A stretch of DNA of 64,000 nucleotides. Source: R-RK-3 sp031399085 (GTDB lineage: Bacteria; Pseudomonadota; Alphaproteobacteria; Rhizobiales; Rhodomicrobiaceae). Location of the stretch: assembly GCA_031399085.1 (NCBI GenBank), contig JANNOQ010000058.1:14576-78575 (forward strand), read 5' to 3'. Positions 46,533-54,900 of the stretch are shown piece by piece. The first letter of the stretch is position 1. Each line of letters opens with the position of its first letter. The notes below the pieces were generated by a model, which was not told where the DNA came from, did not search any database, and worked only from the letters and a program-made list of their open reading frames with translations. Both the position numbers and the translations under genes were made by a program.

Positions 46533-47033
46533 ATGTCGTTAGGCATGGAACTCACCATGCAAAAGAAATGTTTTAGTGACGCGTTCTTGCGAGCTATTTC
46601 AGCTGTGGCTGGATGCTCAATTCAGGAGGCGGATGTCGACGATGACAGCGTCGATTGGACCGTGTCCTGCAGGCTTGCCCCTACGCATCCCCGATTAGAC
46701 ATTCAAATGAAGTGTACTGGCACGGATGATGGGCAGGGCGACTCGATCCGCCATCGGCTCAAACGCAAGAATTATGACGATCTAAGCATCGCCAATCTGA
46801 TGACGCCACGCATACTTGTATTGGTAATCGTTCCAGCCGAAATTGCTGACTGGCTCGCCCCTTCGCCACAGCAATTTGTGATGCGTCATTGCGCCTATTG
46901 GATTTCCTTGGCGGGCTGGCCAGAGACGCAGAACGAGCAATCGGTAACTATCTCTATTCCGAGAACGCGTCTGTTTACCGTTGACACCCTGTCTGGGATC
47001 ATGCGTCGCGTAAATGACGGAGGCATGCCATGA
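46533..47033 (+). CDS. DUF4365-family nuclease-like protein
   Basis: GGGAGAGG lies six bases before the ATG. The 166-aa product fits DUF4365: SDAFLRAISAVAGCSIQEADVDDDSVDWTV, then LDIQMKCTG, a KNYDDLSIANLMTPRILVLVIVP segment and HCAYWISLAGWPE. Asp41, Gln58 and Lys60 in the D-x14-D-x-Q-x-K arrangement look like a PD-(D/E)XK nuclease core with Q replacing E, which is inference from the motif. Its stop overlaps the next gene by 4 nt (ATGA), so the two are made together. It is the first cargo gene of the element. Confidence 0.85.
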   Translation: MSLGMELTMQKKCFSDAFLRAISAVAGCSIQEADVDDDSVDWTVSCRLAPTHPRLDIQMKCTGTDDGQGDSIRHRLKRKNYDDLSIANLMTPRILVLVIVPAEIADWLAPSPQQFVMRHCAYWISLAGWPETQNEQSVTISIPRTRLFTVDTLSGIMRRVNDGGMP

Positions 47034-48169
47034 ATCCTACAATCTTTGAAAGGGAGGACGTGAGGGCACTGAATCCTGGCGATGTCTCTCTTTATCTGCA
47101 GATGAAGGGCTGGAGGAAAACTGCCGATCTGGGGGACAAAGGCAGCGTTTGGCTCCTTGGTCATGGAAATGCAAGCGCCGACCTCATGCTACCGATGCGT
47201 CGCGACCTCAAGGATTTTGAGTTGCGGATGTCCCAATTGATCCGCACCCTTGTAGACGTAGAGAAGCGAGCGGCCCAAGAGATCTTAACAGACATATCAG
47301 TGCCATCGGCGGACGTGGTGCGAGTCCGAGTGTTTAGCGACGACGATAGTAGCGGGACTTTGGCACTTGAGCGTGCGGTGTTGCTCGTCAAACATGCACT
47401 GGAGTTGATCGCGGCGGCTGCGTGTTCCGCAGTCGAAAAGAAGAGCCATTTTGCGAGCAGAAAACCTCAGCAGGTGACGCGTTACCTGTCTCAAGTCCGG
47501 ATGGGGCAAACCGAGTTTGGGAGTTTCGTACTGACGATACTAACACCCGTTCCTCCTGCTTTAGCACAGCACGAAATGCCTGAACTTGGCAGTGAGCCCT
47601 ATGAGCGTAGAGTTACCAGGACATTAGTGGGCGCGCTAACCGCTCTTGGTGAGGCCGCTCATGCTGCCGGGCCAGAAAACATGCAGCCATTTGTCGACGC
47701 TGTTGATGACGGGGTTTCGGCCAATCTTTGTGATGCAATTGTCGGTCTGGTATCAACAAGCCCAGATCATGAGATTGATATAGGTATTTCCTGGTCCAAA
47801 GCGCGCCCACAACCTGAGCAACGAACGGTTCGAATAGGCGCCGATGATGCCGCGCTTATCGCGGAAGCTGCGAAACACTTCCGCGAAACCGCAATTTTGG
47901 AAGATTTCGAATTACACGGATTTGTTACAAATCTGGAACGGGGCCCATTGGTAACCGAAGGAGACATCAAGGTATCTGAAGTCGTTGGCGGAAAAGTCAG
48001 GAAAATTTCCATTCGGCTCGACAGTCGCGATTATGCTGCAGCCGCAGCCGCCCACGTCGCCATAAGACCCATAAAATGTATCGGAGAGTTAGTTAAGCAC
48101 GGGCGCGGTCTCCGGCTTGAGAGTCCCCGTCAGTTTGAGGTTATGGAAGACCCTGAAACTTCAGATTAA
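47030..48169 (+). CDS. Unknown partner protein coupled to the DUF4365 gene
   Basis: This 379-aa protein has no signal peptide or membrane segment. It starts MNPTIFEREDVRALNPGDVS and includes WRKTADLGDKGSVWLLGHGNASADLMLPM, a helical region with VLLVKHALELIAAAACSAVE, and a C-terminal beta-rich part (ISIRLDSRDYAAAAAAHVAIRPIKCIGELVKHG). I recognise no family. Translational overlap with the DUF4365 gene and placement on a mobile element argue that the pair is one module; the partner may be a regulator, substrate sensor or inhibitor of the nuclease-like protein. Confidence 0.72.
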   Translation: MNPTIFEREDVRALNPGDVSLYLQMKGWRKTADLGDKGSVWLLGHGNASADLMLPMRRDLKDFELRMSQLIRTLVDVEKRAAQEILTDISVPSADVVRVRVFSDDDSSGTLALERAVLLVKHALELIAAAACSAVEKKSHFASRKPQQVTRYLSQVRMGQTEFGSFVLTILTPVPPALAQHEMPELGSEPYERRVTRTLVGALTALGEAAHAAGPENMQPFVDAVDDGVSANLCDAIVGLVSTSPDHEIDIGISWSKARPQPEQRTVRIGADDAALIAEAAKHFRETAILEDFELHGFVTNLERGPLVTEGDIKVSEVVGGKVRKISIRLDSRDYAAAAAAHVAIRPIKCIGELVKHGRGLRLESPRQFEVMEDPETSD

Positions 48170-48257
48170 CGTATCAGTTGCGCGCGACGCCGCTCCGCCC
48201 TTCGACAAACCTAACAAACTCCTATATGCTTAGCGGTAAGTATGTAGAGGATACCCT

Positions 48258-48503
48258 ATGCCCAAAGGCCCTAAAGGCGAAAAGCGCCCCGCCGACGTGA
48301 TCGCCAACGCCGTCAAAGTCATGAGAATCGCGACTGGCGAAGAGGAAGAAGATATCGACACCCCGGAGAAGTCGGGCAAGGACCCCGGCGCCGTAAGCAT
48401 GGGTAGGCGAGGCGGCAAGGCGCGCGCCGAAAGCATGACGCCCGAACGAAGAGCAGAGATCGCCAAGAAGGCGGCGGAAAAGCGATGGAAGGGTCGTGAT
48501 TAA
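48258..48503 (+). CDS. Small basic protein with GGKARAxxxTPERRAEIA motif
   Basis: The 81-aa protein (GAGG eight bases before the ATG) begins MPKGPKGEKRPADVIANAVK and ends with the motif GRRGGKARAESMTPERRAEIAKKAAEKRWKG, a widespread short sequence in Alphaproteobacteria often annotated as histone-like or simply hypothetical. It is highly charged and likely binds nucleic acid, an inference from composition only. It lies between the DUF4365 module and the ImmA/IrrE module and may be independent of both. Confidence 0.7.
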   Translation: MPKGPKGEKRPADVIANAVKVMRIATGEEEEDIDTPEKSGKDPGAVSMGRRGGKARAESMTPERRAEIAKKAAEKRWKGRD

Positions 48504-48552
48504 GCTTGTCATGTTGATTTTTTTAACCTACCAGTAGGTGGAAATAATCAAC

Positions 48553-49194
48553 ATGCGGTGTTTGACAATGGCAATGATCGAAACGAAAGTGCTGCGTGAA
48601 GCCTGGGACGTAGATCGTCGATTAAGTGAATTAGGTTTGGCGCGCGCGACCCTTTTGGAAGTGCGTGATGTTGCCTTGTCGGCGGCAGCGAATGCGACGA
48701 ACTTTCATCCTGCAAACGCTGCCGGAACGTTTTCATATCAGGACGGCGTCTGGGCGCTCCGTGATCGTCACGTAAAAACCGGCTGCGAGTGGGAACTCGA
48801 CCGGACAGACTCAATCGAGATGATAAGGAGCGAGAAGCGAAAAATTAAAATTGGGTTCGCAAACGTTGATGTCGCCTGTGACGACGAAGATGAGCCTAAG
48901 CCGCGGTCAAAAAAGGGGGCAGGTGGGGAACGTGCGTTTAGTGGTAACCTCAACCTTTTTAATGATCTACCGAGCTATGCGCCTTTGCCAAGTGACGAGT
49001 TTGCGGCGTACTATTTGATGATAGACAGCAAGGGCGCCGCAGAGCTGACGCAGCCCGTTGTCAGAAACGGTACATTCAGTGCTTACGTAGAGCGCGTTTA
49101 TCTATCTGATGGCAGCGACGTGCTTTTGGATAAACTGTTGCTGGACAGCGACGACCGTGTTGAGGACTTTGATCCTATCGTTGCGCGCAAATAA
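48553..49194 (+). CDS. Unknown protein upstream of the XRE-ImmA/IrrE gene
   Basis: The product is about 213 aa from ATG 48553 (MRCLTMAMIETKVLREAWDV); GTG 48538, ATG 48568 and ATG 48574 are alternatives, with AGGTGG upstream supporting 48553. It contains an acidic-basic linker (CDDEDEPKPRSKKGAGGE) and ends KLLLDSDDRVEDFDPIVARK. No known domain is seen. Only 2 nt separate it from the XRE-ImmA/IrrE gene, so the two form an operon like a two-gene toxin-antitoxin or regulator-protease pair, in which this protein could be the effector or the protease substrate. Confidence 0.7.
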   Translation: MRCLTMAMIETKVLREAWDVDRRLSELGLARATLLEVRDVALSAAANATNFHPANAAGTFSYQDGVWALRDRHVKTGCEWELDRTDSIEMIRSEKRKIKIGFANVDVACDDEDEPKPRSKKGAGGERAFSGNLNLFNDLPSYAPLPSDEFAAYYLMIDSKGAAELTQPVVRNGTFSAYVERVYLSDGSDVLLDKLLLDSDDRVEDFDPIVARK

Positions 49195-49196
49195 AT

Positions 49197-50285
49197 ATGC
49201 TTCTCCTGTTTAATAAGAACCGGCTTCTTATGGCGCGGCATCGGCGGCGACTCTCAGCAAAAGAACTCGCCGAGGCGGCAAGCCTTGCTCAAATGACTAT
49301 TTCAAGACTTGAAAACGGTGAAAATCAACCGGACGAAACCACGGTCGCAAAGCTGTCTAGTGTACTCAGCTTTCCGAATGAGTTTTTCTACGCGGACAAT
49401 CCAGAATCCCTCAACACGGACGCGGTAAGTTTTCGCAGTCTGTCGAAGATGAGCGCCAAGGAACGCGATGCGGCAATATCCGCTGGCGAATTGGGCCTGG
49501 AACTTAGCGACTGGATTGAGGCTAGGTTCTCGTTACCGAACGCAAACCTGCTTGATCTCAGCTATGAAACGGATGCGGAGGCGGCGGCCCGGTCTGTTCG
49601 GCACCATTGGGGGATCGGCGAAAAGCCCATAGGCAACTTGATAGGGCTTCTCGAAACGCATGGTATTCGAGTGTTCTCTCTCTCAGAGAGCACCGCAGCC
49701 GTAGATGCCTTCTCCTTCTGGCGGGATCGAAAGCCATATATTTTTCTGAATAATTTTAAGACAGCAGAGCGCAGCATCTTTGATGCGGCGCATGAACTTG
49801 GTCATTTGGTAATGCACAGGCATGGAGGCCCGCGCCCTTCGCGCTCCGCGGAGCGCGAAGCAAACGCGTTCGCCTCAGCATTCCTTATGCCGGAGAATGA
49901 TGTCAGGGCCAGAATTCCACGCTTCGTAACTGTCGATATCATCATACGTGCGAAGGCTAGATGGCGAGTGGCGGCTATGGCAATGGCTTATCGTTTGAAT
50001 AGCCTCAATATTCTGTCCGAATGGCGGTATAAGTCGGCGTGCATCGAACTTGGCAAGAGGGGGTTTCGTTCTGGCGAGCCGGGGGGGATACAGCGAGAGA
50101 CATCCTTAGTTTGGCGGAAAGTTCTCGAAAGTTTGTGGTCTGAGCGGGTTACAAAAAACGAAATTGCGCGTGAATTGCGCATCCCCCTTGATGAATTAGA
50201 AGGCTTGGTTTGGGGCCTCGCAGGACAGAAGCAGTCGCCAATTGCAAACAATGCTCCTCTCAAAATAGTGCGACACGATGCTTGA
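49197..50285 (+). CDS. XRE helix-turn-helix / ImmA-IrrE metallopeptidase fusion
   Basis: This 362-aa protein has an N-terminal XRE helix-turn-helix (ARHRRRLSAKELAEAASLAQMTISRLENGENQP, residues about 13-45) and a central ImmA/IrrE zinc-peptidase domain with HELGH (His199-Glu200, His203) in FDAAHELGHLVMHRHGG, followed by EREANAFASAFLMP. The C-terminal 90 residues are of unknown function. In relatives this architecture cleaves or inactivates a repressor or controls mobile-element genes and toxin-antitoxin modules. It may act on the protein encoded just upstream. Confidence 0.88.
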   Translation: MLLLFNKNRLLMARHRRRLSAKELAEAASLAQMTISRLENGENQPDETTVAKLSSVLSFPNEFFYADNPESLNTDAVSFRSLSKMSAKERDAAISAGELGLELSDWIEARFSLPNANLLDLSYETDAEAAARSVRHHWGIGEKPIGNLIGLLETHGIRVFSLSESTAAVDAFSFWRDRKPYIFLNNFKTAERSIFDAAHELGHLVMHRHGGPRPSRSAEREANAFASAFLMPENDVRARIPRFVTVDIIIRAKARWRVAAMAMAYRLNSLNILSEWRYKSACIELGKRGFRSGEPGGIQRETSLVWRKVLESLWSERVTKNEIARELRIPLDELEGLVWGLAGQKQSPIANNAPLKIVRHDA

Positions 50286-50310
50286 CACAAAGCATCGTGT
50301 ATCATATATT
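50282..50310 (+). promoter_or_regulatory. Consensus-like promoter of the transposase, overlapping a hairpin
   Basis: TTGACA at 50282-50287 and TATATT at 50305-50310 are separated by exactly 17 nt, a near-ideal sigma-70 promoter. The predicted start site falls at or next to the transposase ATG at 50317, implying a leaderless or almost leaderless transcript; no Shine-Dalgarno sequence is present. The -35 box lies within a hairpin (arms 50273-50283 and 50290-50300) that also covers the stop of the preceding gene. Confidence 0.65.
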
Positions 50311-50316
50311 AGTGGA

Positions 50317-51177
50317 ATGAGCAAGCTGTCCCTCAATCAACGCGTCCAAATCCTCTCGCTGCTATGCGAAGGCGCTTCCATGCGCTCGATCAGCCGTGTG
50401 GCTGGCGTGAGCATCAACACCGTCGTCAAGCTTCTCAAAGAAGCGGGGGAAGCTTGCATTGACTTTCATGATGAGCATGTGCGCGGCTTGCACTGCACCC
50501 GCATTGAATGCGATGAGATTTGGTCGTTCGTTTACGCCAAGGAAAAGAACGTGACCGCCGATGCGCCGCCGTTCGCTGGCGACGTGTGGACATGGACTTC
50601 GATTTGCGCCGACACCAAAATCATCCCGAACTGGTTTGTCGGCGGTCGTGACGCGGACTACGCCAAGCTGTTCATGGAAGACCTTGCGTCGCGCCTCAAT
50701 AACCGGGTGCAGATGACAACGGACGGCCATAAGGCCTACCTGCAAGCCGTTGAAGGCGCGTTTGGCGCTGACATTGACTACGCCCAGCTCGTTAAGGTGT
50801 TCGGAGCCGCGCCGGAAGCCAGCAAGGGCCGCTATTCGCCAGCCGAATGCGCGGGCGTCAAGAAAAAGGTGAAGATCGGTAACCCGGACGAAGCGAAGAT
50901 TTCTACCAGCTATGCAGAGCGCCAAAATCTCACGATGCGGATGCACATGCGCCGGTTCACGCGGCTAACAAACGCCTTCTCGAAAAAGTTTGAAAGTCAC
51001 TGCCACATGGTCGCGCTCTACACCGTCTGGTACAATTTCATTCGCAAGCATAAGACTATCAAGACAACGCCTGCGGTTGCCGCTGGGTTGGCGGATGCGC
51101 CGCGCGGATTTGAGTTTATTGTGGAGTTAATCGACGCCCGCGCGCCCAAAACCGGGCGGCCCCGCAAAAACACCTGA
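50317..51177 (+). CDS. IS1-family-like DDE transposase
   Basis: The ATG at 50317 gives 286 aa (a longer frame from 50278 runs back into the promoter). An N-terminal helix-turn-helix (LLCEGASMRSISRVAGVSINTVVKLLKEAG, residues 16-44) precedes a catalytic core with Asp66 in CDEIWSF, Asp136 in MTTDGHKAYL and Glu201 in YAERQNLTMRMHMRRFTRLTNAFSKK. This is the single-ORF type often annotated as IS1-family transposase in Alphaproteobacteria. The frame is intact. Its stop lies within the right inverted repeat, so it reaches the very end of the element. Confidence 0.9.
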   Translation: MSKLSLNQRVQILSLLCEGASMRSISRVAGVSINTVVKLLKEAGEACIDFHDEHVRGLHCTRIECDEIWSFVYAKEKNVTADAPPFAGDVWTWTSICADTKIIPNWFVGGRDADYAKLFMEDLASRLNNRVQMTTDGHKAYLQAVEGAFGADIDYAQLVKVFGAAPEASKGRYSPAECAGVKKKVKIGNPDEAKISTSYAERQNLTMRMHMRRFTRLTNAFSKKFESHCHMVALYTVWYNFIRKHKTIKTTPAVAAGLADAPRGFEFIVELIDARAPKTGRPRKNT

Positions 51178-51187
51178 TACACTACCC
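51166..51187 (-). repeat. Right terminal inverted repeat
   Basis: Bases 51166-51185 are the exact reverse complement of the left end; 51186-51187 (CC) extend the match if the outer G residues on the left are counted. The last codons and the stop of the transposase lie within it. Confidence 0.9.
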
Positions 51188-51195
51188 GGGTTTGG
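51188..51195. repeat. Target-site duplication, right copy
   Basis: GGGTTTGG, identical to 46372-46379 on the left of the element. It lies within the DUF4238 coding sequence. Confidence 0.8.
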
Positions 51196-51939
51196 ATTAG
51201 GGCGATTTATCGTCGCTCGTTGGTATGGATTTCGAACCCAAGCCAGATTTGTAAATACTATCAATCGAATAGGCGATAAAGGAAAGAAGGTATGAGTTCC
51301 TACGAGCCAGATTGGAGGATCAAGGTCTCCTTTACAGAAATTACTTTCCGGAAAACATTCACGATTGTAAACTGTTACCGGGTGATCTGATATTATAAAT
51401 TTTGTAGACGTGTGACTTGCGTCGAGTAACGCCCATATAGCTTCAGTCCAAATTGAACAGTGTAAATTTTGGAGCTGTTGCATTGCGATAAGTGCGATGT
51501 TTTTATCCGAGGTTTTTGCTAAGTTGGCGACAAACTTGAGCCCTTTTGGTGTGCGGAGTTTCTGCACACTCATATAATTCAGGAGATTATGAAAGGCGTC
51601 ATCGCTAACCGCGAAATTTCTGTGGTTGAATTGAGAAAACCAGTCGACCGCTGGAGCTCCGTCATTATCAACTCGGCCGAAAAATAGCTTCTCGATGTCT
51701 TTTGAGCGCCAGTTTCCAAATTGTGTTGTGTATAGGTCATCCTCTTGAAAGCAGCTCTTTGGACCCCAGCGGCGCAAGGCTTTGTGATGGCGAAGGACGC
51801 CTTTGGCGTCTCTAAAGCTTTCTGGAAATAAATCCAAATAGAACAGCTTTGATTCCCCTGTCGCCGGAAGGAAACGCCGCTGGTACCACCTCGGCACATA
51901 ATGGTTGTCTGTATAATCGTTGGTTAACATTAAATCCAC
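51188..51939 (-). pseudogene. DUF4238-family gene, 5-prime part, interrupted by the element
   Basis: Starting at GTG 51939 or more likely ATG 51930 (MLTNDYTDNHYVPRWYQRRF), the frame gives 250 residues up to the insertion point and then runs into the element (tail PGSVSGVFAGPPGFGRAGVD is element-derived). NHYVPRWYQRRFL is the defining opening of DUF4238 proteins, and ISDHPVTVYN is another family segment. With its separated 3-prime part it would form about 422 aa. DUF4238 proteins are of unknown function and are often found in variable genome regions. It begins 23 nt after the stop of the ATPase gene, so it was the third gene of that operon. Confidence 0.87.
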
Positions 51940-51962
51940 ACATTGACCGAGCCTGCTCGAAT

Positions 51963-54900
51963 CTATCGCCCCAACGTCCCCGTCACCCCGCGCTCATCCT
52001 CCCTCTCCCGCGCATAATACGGCACCAGCTTGAACGCCGCATAAGGCGCATATTGCTGGTTCTGGATCAGCCCCTGGAACATCTCCTGCTTCTCCAAAAT
52101 CTCATGCACTTCCTGCGCCTGGACGCCGCTCGCCGAACCCGTCACCGCGCGCACGACGGCCTTCTTATGATCCGGCTGCTGGTTTTTCAGGAAAATCCGC
52201 GTCGCCAGTGAGCCGGCCAAATCCGGCGGTAAATCGCCGGGATATTGCGTGCCGATCGCCAGGCCGACGCCGAAGGCGCGGCCCTCGCGCGCCAGATTCT
52301 CCAGATGCTTGCTCGATGCCACGCGCCACGCCTCGTCGAGCACCAACAGCCGCGTCAGCCGCCTCGGCTGGCTCCCGCGCACCAGATAGCCATGCAGCCG
52401 GATGATGATCAGCTCGGCGAGCGCGGCCTTGATCTCGTCGGTCGGCAATTCGAACAGCGAGAGCACCATCCGCTCGTTCAGCATGGTCTCGAACGGCACT
52501 TCCAGCTCGTGCGCCTTAGGGAACAGCCCGAGTTCGAACAGCGGCGAGACGCGGTCGATCAGGCTGATGGCGGTGGTGTTGCGCGCCTCTTTCTGGGTTT
52601 CCAGGATGGCGATCACATCGTCGAAGCTGGGCGCGCGGATGGTGTCGACCGGCACCCATTTCTGCGGATCGACGCCGCATTGCTCGAAGGCTTCCTTCAT
52701 CGCGTCGCGCAAGAGCGCCGCCTGCCGGTCGCCGAGGCCGAAGACGCGCTTGAGGACGCCAGTGATGGTGAAAATGTGCTCGATGGGCTGCGCCTTGCCG
52801 TCGTCGGCGGCGCTCGGGAACAGCGGGTTGAACGGGATGCCGTGGCGGCGCACATCGTGGACGCGCAGGCCCTGCTCGGTGATGAATTGCCGGTCGGCAT
52901 AGTCGTTCTTAAAGTCGAAAATGCACACCGGCGCGCCGATCGAGGTCACGCCGTCGATGATGACCCGCAGGGTTTGCGTCTTGCCGGAGCCGCTATCGCC
53001 CGTCACTAGCACGCCGAAATTGAGCAGCTTGGTGTCGGTCTCGAACGGGGCCCAATAGATGCCCTGGCCTTCGCTCTCATGCCCGAGAAACACAGCGGGG
53101 GCGGCCGGAATCTTGCGCAGCACGCGGGGTTTCAAGGGTTCGACGGCGGCGCGGATCGGTTCAGGCTCCAGCGGCGCATCGGCGATCGGTGCGCGATAGG
53201 GATATTGCAGCACGTCCGAGAGCGAGGCGATCTGGGTCAGCGGCCGGGCACGGCGCTGCCAGTCGATGAAGCCGGGCTCGTCCTTGAAGAGGTTGAAGAA
53301 ATCCTTCAGCGCGCGGATGCGTTCCCAACTCGGCCCTTCGAAATGGCGCACGACGATCGCGCCGTTCTCCATCGCCGCATCGAGCAGTGGCCCGGCGGTG
53401 CGCCCGCCCTTCGGGAAGCGTCCGCCGCGCGGCCGCACCAGCACCGGCCGGACGGTATCGCGGCAGGTGGTCAGCACGGATCGGATTTCGTCGGCGAGCT
53501 GCGAGCCTTGGTTCGCCTCATTGCATAGGGCCACCTCGCGCCGCTCGACCACCTTGCCGTCCGCTTCCAGATCGAAGCCGATGATGTAAGTCTGCGCCCG
53601 GCCACGGCAATCGCGCCGCGTGCGGATCGCGGTGACGCCGTCGATCTCGGGCATCGCGGCCTTCACGGCCCATTCGATCAGATCGGCCTGTTTCGAGCCG
53701 TCCCCCGGCACGCCGAAATAGGAATGCTGGGCAAAGAACTTGTCCCAGCGCGAATCGTAATCGACCGCCGGACCATGATAGGCCGGGGCGAGCGGGCCGC
53801 CGGCGGGGACCGCGCTCATCGCGCTTTCCGGCAGCGGAAAATCCTCCATCGCGGGGATGCCGCCCTTTTCGACCAGCAGCCGCTGAAACTGCTGCACATA
53901 TTCCGTCACATAGCGCGAAGTCTGCCCTGCCAGCTCATCGAGAAACCATGGCTCGAAGGGGTATAAGGGATCGCTTTTGTCGGGTTTGGCGCCGCTGGCG
54001 GCGTAGAGCAAGGCGAGGCGGCGCGCTAAAAGCGCCTCCACTTCCGGCCGCGATAATGGCTTCAGCCGCACGGGCTGCGCGCCAAGCCGCTCGATGCGGT
54101 CGCGGATCGAGGGGTCGATGCCCTCCGCGATCTCCTCATAGAGCGACGGCAGCACCGCGAAACCCACCGCCACATTCGGCAAGGTCTCCGTAATCAGCGC
54201 GCCCCGGCTTATCGCGTGGATGAGGCGGCCTTTCCAGCCGTCGAGCTTGCTCTGTTCGAGCTGGTCGAAGGCGATGAACACCGCGCTGCCGAACGCGCCG
54301 ATGATCTTGACCAACTCTTCCAGCCGCAACCGCGCGCATTGCTCGCTCGTGGGATTAAAGATTCGGACGCCGCCGATCGTTGCATCGGCCGGGAGACCGC
54401 GCAAATAGTCGAAGGCCTCGTCCTCGCCGAACAGCACGCCAAGAATAGCCGCGATGGTGCTCTCGCCGGCCGGCGGAATGCGCGTGGCGCGCGCCATGCG
54501 GCTGCGAATGCCGGCGACTAGCCCTTTGAACTCGGCCTCGCTGACACTGACATCTCCCTCGCTCGCCGCCTGCTTCAGCCGCTTGGCGACCGGCCCCGGC
54601 ACTAGGTCAAGCAGCGCGTTGCCGAGCGCGACGAGCGGCACCGGCGATCCTTCGGGCACGAGATAGGGCTCGCTGAGCCGCGTCACCAGGCTGCGTGTCA
54701 GCCAAGCGTCGAATTGCGTCTCCGACACGAACTCCACCATCGGCAGAACGACGGCAAAGACATCGCCATGCCGGTGCAGGCCGCGCACGGCGGTGAGCAG
54801 CGTATGCGTCTTGCCGGTGCCGGTCTGGCCTTTGATGAGTAAGAGACGCGAGGCGGGGTCGGGATTTTTGTTGCGCGCATGATGGATGATGCTGGCGATC

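Larger units (their letters stand above)
46380..51187 (+). mobile_element. Transporter-type IS element (IS1-like transposase) with cargo genes
   Basis: The unit is bounded by inverted repeats (left 46380-46399, right 51166-51187) and flanked by GGGTTTGG direct repeats. It carries one DDE transposase at its right end and five further genes between 46533 and 50285, all on the plus strand. At about 4.8 kb it is much longer than a simple insertion sequence, so it fits the concept of a transporter IS that moves passenger genes. Base composition is more AT-rich than the chromosome around it. It has landed in the DUF4238 gene; removing it restores that reading frame, which shows the boundaries are right. 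Confidence 0.88.

Noticed and set aside
48205..48257. Direct or inverted repeats as a recombination site inside the element
   Set aside because: Only short matches such as CTTAGCGGTAAG are seen; too weak to call an attachment site.
46380..51187. Composite transposon bounded by two IS copies
   Set aside because: Only one transposase is present and the left end carries just the short inverted repeat, so a single long element fits better.
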